64,000 nt of DNA from Gemmatimonadaceae bacterium (GCA_025934775.1 JAICWO010000020.1:17622-81621), one strand, 5' to 3'. Numbered from the stretch's first letter, positions 9,938 through 18,313 are shown. Notes: generated from the letters alone by a model not told the origin. Program-made: numbers and translations.

Positions 9938-9969
9938 CGGTCCCGCCGGAAATATTTTCGGCGGGACCG
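9938..9969 (+). terminator. Stem-loop after the ECF sigma gene
   Basis: CGGTCCCGCCG (9938-9948) pairs perfectly with CGGCGGGACCG (9959-9969) across a 10-nt AT-rich loop. It starts 22 nt after the sigma stop codon. No T-run follows, so this may be a weak terminator or mRNA-stabilising hairpin separating the sigma gene from the DoxX-like gene. Confidence 0.55.
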
Positions 9970-10023
9970 ATGAGTTTTGGGGCCGCCGCCCGTCTAAGCA
10001 GGTGTACTCAATAGGAGGCCACG

Positions 10024-10473
10024 ATGTCCGCTTCGCTGATCGATTCCAATTCCTTTCCGGCCACGGCGCCGGCGGACCACTCCGCCGCCGCGCGCTGGTT
10101 CGGCCGAATCGCGACGACGATCGTCCTGCTGTTCGCCGTGATGGATTTCGCGACGAAGCTCGCGCTCGCCAAGCCATCCGTCGACGGCACGATCCAACTG
10201 GGATACCAGCTGCATCACGTGCAATTGATCGGCGCGCTCGCGCTCGTCTGCACGATCCTCTACGTCATTCCGCGCACCGCGGTGCTCGGCGCGGTACTGT
10301 GGACCGCGTATCTCGGCGGCGCGGTCGCGTCGAACGTCCGCATCGACGCGCCGCTCTTCACGCACACGCTCTTTCCCGTCTACTACGCGGCGCTCCTCTG
10401 GGCGGCGTTGTACGTACGCGACCCGCGCGTCCGCGCGATGCTCGCGCCGCGTCCCCGCCCGCGCGCCGGCTGA
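10024..10473 (+). CDS. DoxX-like (DoxX_2) integral membrane protein
   Basis: A 149-residue inner-membrane protein with four predicted helices (about residues 28-46, 60-80, 84-104 and 113-130) and the DoxX_2 pattern FAVMDFATKLALAKP followed by YQLHHVQLIGALALVCTILY. A strong ribosome binding site AGGAGG lies at 10014-10019. Members of this family accompany ECF sigma and VOC genes in many soil bacteria; the function is unknown, with links to redox or thiol stress. The following VOC gene is 35 nt downstream, so an operon is likely. Confidence 0.75.
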   Translation: MSASLIDSNSFPATAPADHSAAARWFGRIATTIVLLFAVMDFATKLALAKPSVDGTIQLGYQLHHVQLIGALALVCTILYVIPRTAVLGAVLWTAYLGGAVASNVRIDAPLFTHTLFPVYYAALLWAALYVRDPRVRAMLAPRPRPRAG

Positions 10474-10508
10474 TCATTTCACAACACTCATTTGAGGATT
10501 CACACATC

Positions 10509-10985
10509 ATGCCCGTCACACATCAACAGCCGGCCGGTACACCCACGATCACGAACGCGCGCAACAGGGCCCGCACGCCGCACAAGCTGTTCGTCAACGT
10601 TCCCGTGAACGACATCCAGGCGACGATCAGGTTCTTCGAGGCGCTCGGCTTCAACTTCAGCCCGCAGTTCACGGACGCGACGGCGACGTCGATGCCCGTG
10701 GGCGAGGACGCGTATTTGATGTTCCTCACGAAGGAGCGGTTTGCCGGCTTCGCGAAGGCGCCCGTCGGCGACCCGAAGCAGGCGACCAGCCACCTGCTCA
10801 CGATCAGCGTGAACAGCCGCGAGGAAGTGGACGAGACCGTGAAGAAAGCGATCGCGGCGGGCGGCTCGACCACGGACGAGCCGGAGGATCACGGCTTCAT
10901 GTACGACTGGAGCTTCCGCGATCTCGACGGACACGCATGGGGCGTGTTCTGGATGGATCCGAGCGCAATTCCGGCGGACGCGTGA
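10509..10985 (+). CDS. VOC family protein (glyoxalase/bleomycin-resistance-like)
   Basis: A 158-residue protein with a 20-residue disordered N-terminus followed by a VOC fold: KLFVNVPVNDIQATIRFFEA (first module) and SHLLTISVNSREEVDETVKK with DWSFRDLDGHAWGVFWMDP (second module, with the conserved DLDGHxW). This is the lactoylglutathione-lyase-like type often encoded near DGPF/ECF sigma genes. The ATG at 10509 is chosen because earlier starts would read through the DoxX-like gene in another frame. The next gene begins 1 nt after its stop. The substrate is unknown. Confidence 0.85.
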   Translation: MPVTHQQPAGTPTITNARNRARTPHKLFVNVPVNDIQATIRFFEALGFNFSPQFTDATATSMPVGEDAYLMFLTKERFAGFAKAPVGDPKQATSHLLTISVNSREEVDETVKKAIAAGGSTTDEPEDHGFMYDWSFRDLDGHAWGVFWMDPSAIPADA

Positions 10986-10986
10986 T

Positions 10987-11391
10987 ATGAAGCTCTATAC
11001 GCAACTCAACTTCGGCGGCAACTGCGAAGCCGCGTTCCGGTTCTACGAGCAGCACCTGGGCGGCAAAATCGAAATGATCGCCCGGCAGAATGAAGCACCC
11101 GGCGCATCGCCCGACGCGAGCGACGCGGTGATGCACGCGCGTATGCGGTTAGGCGACACGATCCTGATGGGGAACGACGTGCCGCCGGCGCGCTTCCAGC
11201 CGATGCGCAGCGCGTATCTCTTTCTCTCGGTCGATTCGACGGAGGAAGCGGAGCGCGTGTACAAGGTGCTCTCCGACGGCGCGGATGTCTTCATGCCGCT
11301 CGACGAGACGTTCTTCGCGACGCGATTCGGGATGCTGCGCGATCGGTTCGGCGTGTCGTGGTCGATCGCGCACCCGAAGGCGATGGGGTGA
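10987..11391 (+). CDS. PhnB-like VOC family protein
   Basis: A 134-residue PhnB/3-demethylubiquinone-methyltransferase-like VOC protein. It starts MKLYTQLNFGGNCEAAFRFY (the FxGNcExAFxFY signature), has MHARMRLGDTILMGNDVPP in the middle, and ends DRFGVSWSIAHPK, where the family almost always has GVxWxI. It is packed against the preceding VOC gene, so the sigma, DoxX, VOC and VOC genes form one co-directional unit ending at the terminator at 11413-11450. No enzymatic role is established for these proteins. Confidence 0.85.
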   Translation: MKLYTQLNFGGNCEAAFRFYEQHLGGKIEMIARQNEAPGASPDASDAVMHARMRLGDTILMGNDVPPARFQPMRSAYLFLSVDSTEEAERVYKVLSDGADVFMPLDETFFATRFGMLRDRFGVSWSIAHPKAMG

Positions 11392-11412
11392 TGCCGGAGA
11401 CGGGGGGAAAGC

Positions 11413-11450
11413 AAACGGCGCCAGTCGAGAGACTGGCGCCGTTTTGTTTT
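11413..11450 (+). terminator. Intrinsic terminator of the sigma/DoxX/VOC unit
   Basis: A 14-bp GC-rich stem (AAACGGCGCCAGTC, 11413-11426; GACTGGCGCCGTTT, 11431-11444) with a GAGA tetraloop is followed by TTGTTTT (to 11450). It begins 21 nt after the last VOC stop. Confidence 0.85.
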
Positions 11451-11470
11451 GCGCCCACTCACCGCGGGCA

Positions 11471-11701
11471 TCAGGCGCGCCGGGATTTCTTTCGGGACTT
11501 GATCAAGCCTCGGAGTGCTTCGTTCACCGAATCAGCATTCGGAAACTCTGCGGCGACATCTGGAGCAAGCAGCACGAGATTGGTGCCTCCCTCGACAGCG
11601 GCGGCGTATTTACCTCGGAGACCGTTGGAGAAGTCGTACTCGGAGCGCATGCGCTCGCTGACTGCCGGTCGTCTTGCGCTACTCGCCTTCTTCATACGCA
11701 T
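11471..11701 (-). CDS. BrnA-like antitoxin of a BrnT/BrnA-type module
   Basis: A short basic protein of 76 residues (74 if the ATG at 11695 is used) containing SERMRSEYDFSNGLRGKYAA, TNLVLLAPDVAAEFP and SVNEALRGLI, the pattern of small antitoxins that accompany DUF497/BrnT toxins. Its start lies inside the 3' end of the toxin gene (overlap 23 nt), the usual toxin-first order of brnTA. It should neutralise the toxin and repress the pair. The family call rests on the sequence pattern plus context. Confidence 0.75.
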   Translation of the reverse strand: MRMKKASSARRPAVSERMRSEYDFSNGLRGKYAAAVEGGTNLVLLAPDVAAEFPNADSVNEALRGLIKSRKKSRRA

Positions 11702-11960
11702 TCCGTTCCCGACGGTTGGCGGGTCGAGCACTGATGATGCGGATGGCCGCGCCGCGCTCGACATGCGCCACGACCACGAGACGACCGCGGCGAGTCCGGC
11801 CGATCAACACGTACCGCGTCTCGTCTGTAGAATGATCCGGGTCCGCGATGGTGATCGACGGTGGATCCGAGAACGACGTCGCGGCCTCCATAAAGCTAAC
11901 GCCATGCTTCTTCAAATTGGAAACGCTCTTGGCTGCGTTCCATGCGAACAGGAGCGGCAT
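11679..11960 (-). CDS. brnT: BrnT family (DUF497) ribonuclease toxin
   Basis: A 93-residue RelE-like ribonuclease toxin. The family motifs are present: FAWNAAKSVSNLKKHGVSFMEA (the WDxxKxxxNxxKHGVxFxEA opening), DPDHSTDETRYVLIGRTRRGRLVVVAHVERG, and the terminal RIISARPANRRERNAYEEG (IRIISARxAxxxExxxYEE). BrnT cleaves mRNA on the ribosome or free RNA and is induced by stress. It is the first gene of the pair and lies between two identical terminators, so it must have its own promoter in 11961-12024. Confidence 0.88.
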   Translation of the reverse strand: MPLLFAWNAAKSVSNLKKHGVSFMEAATSFSDPPSITIADPDHSTDETRYVLIGRTRRGRLVVVAHVERGAAIRIISARPANRRERNAYEEGE

Positions 11961-12026
11961 CCCGGCACGATGCGCCGAGCCGCGGCTTGACGCGTCACCA
12001 CATTCCTTCGGGCCGCATCATAAGCA

Positions 12027-12058
12027 AAACGGCGCCAGTCTCTCGACTGGCGCCGTTT
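12027..12058 (-). terminator. Intrinsic terminator after the LVIVD lipoprotein gene
   Basis: The same 14-bp stem as at 11413-11444 with loop TCTC; on the minus strand it is followed by TTTTGC (GTTTTGCTTA). It lies 21 nt past the stop of the LVIVD gene. Confidence 0.75.
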
Positions 12059-12079
12059 GCCTCTTCACCCACGCTCAGC

Positions 12080-14257
12080 TCACATCGCCTTCGCGAGATC
12101 GCCGATCGACTGCTCGAGCCACTGCACGCGCTGCGGATCGGACGAGCCGTTGCGATACCCGGCGACCGTCTTCGCCAGCGAGTCGAGCGCGCCGCTGCGC
12201 GCCGAGCCGCTCGCCGCTTCCGCCCCCTCGAGCCCCTTGCGCACCGCCGCCACCTGCTCGGCGCTCAAGCCGTGCCACCGCTCGAGCTGATCGGTGTACG
12301 CGCGCGACAGCGCGAACGACGCCGGCCAGACGTACTGCGGCTGATCCTGCACGTTCTCGAAGTCGAGCTTCACCGACTTCGCGGCGTCGATCTCGTTCTG
12401 CGAGATCGCGGCGCTCGGCTTCAGGTCGAACACGTCGAGGCCGCGCTCGATCTCGGACCCGTAGATGTGGCCGTTGTACCAGTACACGGACCAGTAGCCG
12501 CCGCTCATCAGCCGGCCGTCGGCGTTGGGGCCGCGGTCGAAGAAGCCGATCTCGTGCGGGTGCTTGGGATCCGTCCACTCGAACATCGAGAGGCCGCCCT
12601 GATACCACGCCTGGACCATGATCGTGCGGCCGGGGATCGGGATCAGCGAGCCGTTGTGCGCGACGCAGTTCTCCCACTGGGTCTGCGGCGCGGGCAGCTT
12701 GTAATAGTTCTGGAATACCATTTTCCCATTTACAATCTTGAAAATGGCGTCGGCGCCCCAGTCCTTCGGATCCTGGGCGCGGCAGTACGGCGCGCCGCCG
12801 CCGCCCCACTCGTCCGAGAACAGCACCATCGAGCCGTCGTTGCTGAACGTGGCCGAGTGCCAGAACGAAAAGTTCGAATCGGCCACGGCCGCGATCCGCC
12901 TGGGGTTCGGCGTGTCGTGGATGTCGAGCAGGAGGCCCATGCCGGCGCACGCGCCGCCCGCGAGCCCGACCGCCGGATACACGGTGATGTCGTGGCACTG
13001 CGTCAGCGTCCGCGGCGCGAACGGCGACGCGACGCCGTACTCCTTCGCGAGCGCGTTGACCTTGCTCTTGTACGAGTCTGAATCGTTCGCCGTTCCCTGC
13101 TGCTCGATCGTACCGAGGGCTTCGACGGCGTGCTGGAAGTTCACGCGCGCCGAATCTTCCTTGGTCACGGGCGGGCCGCCGCGACCGCGTCCCGCGAATC
13201 CGCCGCGGCCGCGCGCCGCGGGCTCGCCGCAGTTCACCGGCGGACCACCGCGACCGCGACCGCCGCCCGGCGTCACGCCGTACTTCTCGGCGAGCTGCGC
13301 GATCGACGCCTTGCACTGCGCGGAATCCGCGGCCGTCGGACTCGCCGGCAGCTTGGGCAGCGCGGCGACCGCGTCGTTGAACTCCTCGCGCATCCGATTC
13401 GCCGCCGTGTCGGCCGGCGATGCGCCGTGGCTCGTGCCGTAGAGCAGCGCCTCGCCCGTCGTCGGATCCTGGAAGATCGCTGGCGACGTCACGACCGCCG
13501 CCTGCTCCGGATGCGCGAGCGGAACCTTGATCACCTCGATGCGGAAGTTCGAGTTGTTCGGGTCCCAGGGGTTGTCGTTGCAGCGCGCGAGCTCTTCCGA
13601 CGGACGAATCGCCGAAGTGCCGGAGATGTAGACGTAGATGTTGTTCGGATCGCGTGGGTCATGCACGACCGTGTGCGTGTGCGAGCCGCGGCACGTCTGC
13701 ACGTTGGCGATGTACTTCGGATGATCGATGTCGCTGATGTCGAAAATGCGCAGCCCGCGAATACGCTCGGCGCTCACCGGATCGCGCGGGGCCTGCGTGC
13801 CACAGTCGAGGCGCGCGGTCGGCGCTTCGGCGGAGACGAACAGCAGGTTCTTCCAGACGGAGACGTCGCTCTGCGACGCCGGGCAGACCTTGGAATCGCG
13901 GAGGCGCGGATGTGCCGGATCGGACACGTCCCAGATCTGGAAGCCGTTGTAGTTGCCCTGAATCACGTTCGAGCCGTAGAACGCGATGTCGGAGTTCGTG
14001 ACGCCGGCAAAACCCTGCGGCGGCGGCGTGTGCGAGACCTTCGTGAGATTCCAGATCGCCTCGCCGGCGTCCTGGAGCCCGGCCTTGAGGCCAACGCGCG
14101 GGTCGGGCGACGGCGCGGTGACGAGCGGCGCCGACATGTCGACGCCCTGCTGCATGGGGCCGATCGACGTCGCGCCAGTCTGCGCGGTATGCGCGCAGGC
14201 CGCGGCGAGCATCGAAGCCGCGATCGCTGCGGCGGTGGTGGAGTACTTCCGTATCAT
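12080..14257 (-). CDS. LVIVD-repeat lipoprotein with RGG-rich insert
   Basis: A 725-residue protein beginning with a lipoprotein signal (lipobox LAAAC, Cys at about residue 21), so probably membrane-anchored outside the cytoplasm. Beta-propeller-like repeats resemble LVIVD proteins (GFQIWDVSDPAHPRL, GLRIFDISDIDHPKYIANV, GLLLDIHDTPNPRRIAAV, GLSMFEWTDPKHPHEIGFFD). The segment at about residues 330-370 is an Arg-Gly-Gly insert (GGGRGRGGPPV, RGRGGFAGRGRGGPPV), unusual in a propeller. It lies downstream of the DUF305 gene on the same strand, an association common in Gemmatimonadota and Acidobacteria. No enzymatic function can be assigned. Confidence 0.82.
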   Translation of the reverse strand: MIRKYSTTAAAIAASMLAAACAHTAQTGATSIGPMQQGVDMSAPLVTAPSPDPRVGLKAGLQDAGEAIWNLTKVSHTPPPQGFAGVTNSDIAFYGSNVIQGNYNGFQIWDVSDPAHPRLRDSKVCPASQSDVSVWKNLLFVSAEAPTARLDCGTQAPRDPVSAERIRGLRIFDISDIDHPKYIANVQTCRGSHTHTVVHDPRDPNNIYVYISGTSAIRPSEELARCNDNPWDPNNSNFRIEVIKVPLAHPEQAAVVTSPAIFQDPTTGEALLYGTSHGASPADTAANRMREEFNDAVAALPKLPASPTAADSAQCKASIAQLAEKYGVTPGGGRGRGGPPVNCGEPAARGRGGFAGRGRGGPPVTKEDSARVNFQHAVEALGTIEQQGTANDSDSYKSKVNALAKEYGVASPFAPRTLTQCHDITVYPAVGLAGGACAGMGLLLDIHDTPNPRRIAAVADSNFSFWHSATFSNDGSMVLFSDEWGGGGAPYCRAQDPKDWGADAIFKIVNGKMVFQNYYKLPAPQTQWENCVAHNGSLIPIPGRTIMVQAWYQGGLSMFEWTDPKHPHEIGFFDRGPNADGRLMSGGYWSVYWYNGHIYGSEIERGLDVFDLKPSAAISQNEIDAAKSVKLDFENVQDQPQYVWPASFALSRAYTDQLERWHGLSAEQVAAVRKGLEGAEAASGSARSGALDSLAKTVAGYRNGSSDPQRVQWLEQSIGDLAKAM

Positions 14258-14280
14258 GAAGTGAGTACCGGTGAAGGTTG

Positions 14281-14386
14281 TGTCATTCCGAGCAAGCGAG
14301 CGGAGCGAGCGCGTCGAGGAATCTCGGCGCGTTGCGCCGCCCAGATTCCTCGACTTCGCCGCTTCGCGGCTTCGCTCGGAATGACA
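14281..14386. repeat. TCATTCCGAG-type palindromic repeat
   Basis: The ends TGTCATTCCGAGC (14281-14293) and GCTCGGAATGACA (14374-14386) are inverted copies, with inner arms GTCGAGGAATCT (14313-14324) and AGATTCCTCGAC (14343-14354). This is a REP-like hairpin in the 134-nt spacer between DUF305 and the LVIVD gene. Related sequence recurs at 31586-31780. Confidence 0.75.
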
Positions 14387-14391
14387 TGAGG

Positions 14392-15042
14392 CTACTTGCT
14401 CGGCAACGCCGCCAACATCTGCTCCATGCGGTCGATCTCGGTGCTCTGATCGACCTGCACGTCGTTCGCGAACTTGAATACGATCTCGTCCTGCCCCGCG
14501 CCGGGCGTGTTGAAGAGCGTCGTCACCATCTGAATCGCGCCCTTGTGGTGCTGGATCATGTCGTTGAGAAACAGGCGGTCGAAGTCGACGCCGCGCGCGG
14601 AGTCGAGCTGCGCCATCTGCGCCGCGGTGAGCATGCCCGGCATCATCATGAACTGCTCGGTGCCGCCCATGCTCATCTTCATCCCGCGCGGGTCGGGCTC
14701 GGGCACGGGCTGATTGCGCTCCTCGAGCCACTGGCTCATGAGGCCGATCTCCGCCGTCTGGCCGAGGGCGATGCGGCCGCAGAAGGTCGCGAGCGATTTG
14801 CTCGCGCCGTGCGACGCGCACCAGCCGGCCATCTTCACCGCTTGCGCGTGGTGGCCGATCATGCCGGACATGAAGTCAATGTCGGCGCCGGTGTACGGAC
14901 GGCGAATGCTGTCTGTGCGCGCCTGCTCGATGCCGCTCTGCAACGGACTGCCTTGCTGCGCGGCCGCGGCATGCGCGGGGCTCATCACGGCGAGCAGCGC
15001 GATCGCTGCGCCCGCGACGAGGCGAAGGGGGGGTTGGACCAT
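14392..15042 (-). CDS. DUF305 family secreted/periplasmic protein
   Basis: A 216-residue protein with a cleavable signal peptide (residues 1-25, ending SPAHAAA). Two DUF305 halves follow, each with the His-rich helix of the family: YTGADIDFMSGMIGHHAQAV (residues 49-68) and FDRLFLNDMIQHHKGAIQMV. DUF305 has a ferritin-like four-helix fold and is often linked to metal or copper handling. The middle is Met-rich (MKMSMGGTEQFMMMPGM), compatible with copper binding. A GGGAG ribosome binding site precedes the ATG. It probably forms a transcript with the LVIVD gene downstream. Confidence 0.85.
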   Translation of the reverse strand: MVQPPLRLVAGAAIALLAVMSPAHAAAAQQGSPLQSGIEQARTDSIRRPYTGADIDFMSGMIGHHAQAVKMAGWCASHGASKSLATFCGRIALGQTAEIGLMSQWLEERNQPVPEPDPRGMKMSMGGTEQFMMMPGMLTAAQMAQLDSARGVDFDRLFLNDMIQHHKGAIQMVTTLFNTPGAGQDEIVFKFANDVQVDQSTEIDRMEQMLAALPSK

Positions 15043-15399
15043 GTGGTGCTCCCGGGTCGGGTCAGGAGGTCAAGCCGCGAAATTACCCCCCGTCACGCCG
15101 GAGAGGTAGTCCCAGTTTAGGGTTGGCATTCCTGAGGCCGGTCGGGGCGGCGCCTGGGGATGTTATCGCGGGGGACGCGGGGGGCGCGGGGGGAACGGCG
15201 GGGTGTGGCGTGGAGGGAGAGTGCGCGGGACAGGCACGCTTGGGGGTGTGCGAGTGTGCACCAATGAACGTTCGGTCGCGTGCTTTTCTATAAATTAGAA
15301 TAGTAATTTTATTATAACGACCGCCCCAGTCCCCGCGCGACGCCCGCCTTTTCTCCGCGTTCGCCGCGCCCCCCGCGGTGCAATCCAACCCGATCCACC
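15043..15399. other. Intergenic region without a gene; AT-rich island
   Basis: 357 bases between the GT39 stop and the DUF305 start, both on the minus strand. The half nearer DUF305 is a G-rich run with no convincing frame. An AT-rich island at about 15285-15320 contains TATAAT on the minus strand (complement of 15311-15316), which could be the -10 box of a DUF305 promoter, but no good -35 hexamer is seen and the distance to DUF305 is long. Confidence 0.4.
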
Positions 15400-16956
15400 C
15401 TACCGCCCGGATCTGACCCACCGCCCCCGCCACCGGATCATCAACCACAGATCGCGCACCCCGACCACCCCGTCCCCGCGCCTGAGCGCCACGCGATCCA
15501 CACGCATCGAGCTATAAAAGAACGGGAGCAGTTTCTTGATCGGCTCCGGCAGGTCCGCCGTCGTCTCGAGCGTGTCGAGCACGAGCAGGAGATTGTCGTT
15601 CTCGTGCGCCTGCTCCGGAAACTTGGGCCAGAGCTCGTACTGATTGACTCGTCCCGACAGGTTCGTGGCGAACGTGACGGGATGCGAGGGGTCGTTGAAC
15701 GCCAGCTCCGACGCTTCCTGATAGCGGTCGCCCGCGAGCCAGGTGACGACGTGCGTCTGCGCGCTCGCCTGCCGCGCGATGTTCGACGCGTGGAGCGTCA
15801 CATCGCGCCAGCCGTAGGCGCGGGCAACGGGATCACGCGACGGCTTCACCGGGAGGATCGGCACGACGGCCTGCACGTAGATCACCGCCGACATCACGGC
15901 GGCCAACACCACGCCGCCGACGAACCAGCGCTCGCCGTTCCGACCGAAGCGTGTCGCGCCGAGAAGCGCGATCGCCGGGATGTACGCGGGCGACGGCCAG
16001 TTGGGCTCGACGCGCTGGCGAACGCCGCTCCACACGAAAAAGACGAACGTCACCGCCGCCACCATCGCGAGCGCGAACTCGGCGCCCGAGGCGCGGCGCG
16101 ACAGCGCGCGAACCGTCGCGATCGCCAGCAGCACGAAAAGAATCGGCGAGGCGAGCCCCGCCTGGCCGCCGAAGAAATCGCCCTCGTGCTTGAACGCGGC
16201 GACGACCGCCGAACCCTTGGCGGCGCTCAGGCCATGATGAATCTGAAATACGAACGAGATCCAGCCGTGGTGCGCGTTCCAGAGAAGCACCGGCATGAAG
16301 AGCAGCGCCGCGACGACGCACGCCACGTACGGACCCGGCTCGCGGAGCCGCATGCGCAGATCCCGCCGCAGCGCAATGGCGAGCACCACGGCGACGGGCA
16401 CGAAGATGGACGTGTACTTGGAGCAGAAGGCGAGGCCGAGCGCGATGCCGGCGAACGTCCACCAGGCGAGCGAATCGCGTGAGCGCGGCGCGGACTGCAT
16501 CGCGCGCACGACGCCGTACAGCGCGACGGCTTCCGCCGCGAGCACGGGCGAGTCCGGCGTGGCGAGGAGGAGGCCGGCCGCCGCGAGTGGGAGCACGGTC
16601 ATCACGATCGCCGCGCGCAGCGCGCCGGCATTGCCCGCGAGCCGGCGCGCTATGGCAATGGTTGCCAGAGCGGCAACCCACCCTGCAATCACGGGCCCGA
16701 GCCGCACCGCGGCGGGCGTCGCCGCCCCGCCGAACGGACCAAGCACGACGTCGCCAAAGCGAATGAGCAGCGCGATGCCGGCCGGGTGATCGAAGTAGCC
16801 CGGTGCGAGGTGCCGCGACCACTCCCAGTAGTATGTCTCGTCGGGAAACGCGGGAATGAACGCCGCGAAGATCATCCGCAGCGCCGCGGCGGCCGTCACG
16901 ATGACGACCGCGAGGAACCAGCGTCGATCGCGCGGCGGTGCGTCCGGCGCGGTCAC
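15400..16956 (-). CDS. Glycosyltransferase family 39 (ArnT/PMT-like) membrane protein
   Basis: A 518-residue polytopic inner-membrane glycosyltransferase that would transfer a sugar from a polyprenyl-phosphate donor on the outer face of the membrane. The first periplasmic loop has the GT39 signature FPDETYYWEWSRHLAPGYFD (catalytic Asp-Glu pair) followed by DHPAG, then about ten hydrophobic helices and a C-terminal soluble domain. The start is GTG at 16956, sharing GTGA with the stop of the PHP gene, so the two are translationally coupled. The acceptor is unknown; the ArnT-like arrangement suggests lipid A or another surface glycan. Confidence 0.85.
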   Translation of the reverse strand: MTAPDAPPRDRRWFLAVVIVTAAAALRMIFAAFIPAFPDETYYWEWSRHLAPGYFDHPAGIALLIRFGDVVLGPFGGAATPAAVRLGPVIAGWVAALATIAIARRLAGNAGALRAAIVMTVLPLAAAGLLLATPDSPVLAAEAVALYGVVRAMQSAPRSRDSLAWWTFAGIALGLAFCSKYTSIFVPVAVVLAIALRRDLRMRLREPGPYVACVVAALLFMPVLLWNAHHGWISFVFQIHHGLSAAKGSAVVAAFKHEGDFFGGQAGLASPILFVLLAIATVRALSRRASGAEFALAMVAAVTFVFFVWSGVRQRVEPNWPSPAYIPAIALLGATRFGRNGERWFVGGVVLAAVMSAVIYVQAVVPILPVKPSRDPVARAYGWRDVTLHASNIARQASAQTHVVTWLAGDRYQEASELAFNDPSHPVTFATNLSGRVNQYELWPKFPEQAHENDNLLLVLDTLETTADLPEPIKKLLPFFYSSMRVDRVALRRGDGVVGVRDLWLMIRWRGRWVRSGR

Positions 16957-18260
16957 GCGGGCGCGGCGCGCCTCGCGCGGTACCCGCGGATCACGCGCGC
17001 GACGATCACGATCACCCACGTCCAGATCAGCCACATCACGCGCTCGTCGGGCGAGAGCGTCGTCATCATCCGCCACACGATCAGCGGCGCGGCGAACGCG
17101 AGCGCCGCGGGGTTGGTTCCGTTCGCGATCCGGCGCTCCACGGTGCGCGTGGCGTCGTGCCGTCCGACGCGCAGGATCTGCTCGACCACGCGCATGAGCG
17201 AATCGGTTTCCATACCGCGCCAATCCGGGATGCGGAGCATCGTCCAGCCGGGCGCCGCGCGGCCGTAGCCATGATTGTCCGAGCCCGTGACGAGCGCGAG
17301 GTTGAGACTGTCGGCGAGATGCACGATGCGGGCGTGATCGCGCCTTCCCTGCGTGAGACCGCGCGGTGATCCGTCGACGATCTCGATCGCGCTCACACCG
17401 GGCGATCCCTGCCCGGTCGACGCCGGCACTCTGTCGAGATTGGCCGGCACCGTCTCGATCACGACCGGTGTGGTCGCCGGAATGAGACTCGCCAGCGCGA
17501 GCGACTGCGGGTCCACCGTCTTGAGGTCGGGCGACGTGAGCCCCTGATACCGGCGGCCGGCATTTAGAATATTGACATGCTCACCTTTATATATCGCCTC
17601 GAGGCCTTGGAGCAGCATCGTGCCTTCGCCCGCCTGCCCCGGGTTGGCGGCGATTCCGCGCTCGGCGCCCTCATACGTCGCGTGATCGGTGATGTACGCG
17701 AAGTCGTACCCCGCACTCCGATGCCACTCGCGCACCTTGTCCTCGCTCCAGCCCGAGCGGCCGTCGTGCGAGTACTGCGTATGTGAGTGGAAATCGGCGA
17801 TCACGACCGTCGGGTCCGATGCGACGAGCTGCGCCATCGGCCGCGGGACGAGCGCCATCACCGCGTAGACCACGACGATGCAGGCGAGGAACACGAGCGC
17901 CGAGATCGACTCGCGCGCGATGGTCGTCTGGCGCCGCCGTGCACGCCAGCCGCGCACGATCGCGTAGATCGCGAGTGCCCAGAGGAGCACCGCGATGTGC
18001 TGGCCGATCGTGAGCAGCGTCAGCGTGTCGAGGACGTTCGACGCGGGTGCGATCGAGAGATAGCCGGCCGAGAGCTCGAGGCTGGCTTCACCGACCGAGG
18101 CAAAGGTGGCGGCGTCGCGCACCGGCGGCACGACGAACGCGGCCGTGATGAGGACGAGGAGGGAGATCGCGATCGCGAGCCACGGAACGCGGCGCCGATA
18201 CCAGACGAGCGGTGGCGCGGGGTGCGTCGGCTCTTTGGCGGGAGAGTGGTGTCGAGGCAA
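16953..18260 (-). CDS. Membrane-anchored PHP-domain phosphoesterase
   Basis: A 435-residue protein with a hydrophobic N-terminal region (helices at about 28-47, 85-105 and 120-140), a central PHP metal-dependent domain and two C-terminal helices. The PHP motifs are IADFHSHTQYSHDGRSGWS (His-x-His of motif 1), YITDHATYEG (motif with Asp-His) and GSDNHGYG near the C-terminal side. PHP domains bind two or three metals and hydrolyse phosphate esters; membrane versions of this kind have no assigned substrate. Coupled to the downstream GT39 gene by a 4-nt overlap, suggesting a joint role in envelope glycans. Confidence 0.8.
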   Translation of the reverse strand: MPRHHSPAKEPTHPAPPLVWYRRRVPWLAIAISLLVLITAAFVVPPVRDAATFASVGEASLELSAGYLSIAPASNVLDTLTLLTIGQHIAVLLWALAIYAIVRGWRARRRQTTIARESISALVFLACIVVVYAVMALVPRPMAQLVASDPTVVIADFHSHTQYSHDGRSGWSEDKVREWHRSAGYDFAYITDHATYEGAERGIAANPGQAGEGTMLLQGLEAIYKGEHVNILNAGRRYQGLTSPDLKTVDPQSLALASLIPATTPVVIETVPANLDRVPASTGQGSPGVSAIEIVDGSPRGLTQGRRDHARIVHLADSLNLALVTGSDNHGYGRAAPGWTMLRIPDWRGMETDSLMRVVEQILRVGRHDATRTVERRIANGTNPAALAFAAPLIVWRMMTTLSPDERVMWLIWTWVIVIVARVIRGYRARRAAPA

Positions 18261-18313
18261 CGCGGTATACTTTGGGTGACAGCGGAAACTGACGATCCAG
18301 CTCGGTTCTCACA

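Larger units (their letters stand above)
11411..12060. repeat. Cassette bounded by 36-bp inverted repeats (11411-11446 and 12025-12060)
   Basis: The two 36-bp ends are exact reverse complements of each other. Each is itself a stem-loop with arms AAACGGCGCCAGTC / GACTGGCGCCGTTT and loop GAGA at one end or TCTC at the other. They enclose only the BrnT/BrnA-type toxin-antitoxin pair. Because each end is nearly palindromic, the pair could equally be described as direct repeats with an inverted loop. No transposase is present. Confidence 0.7.
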
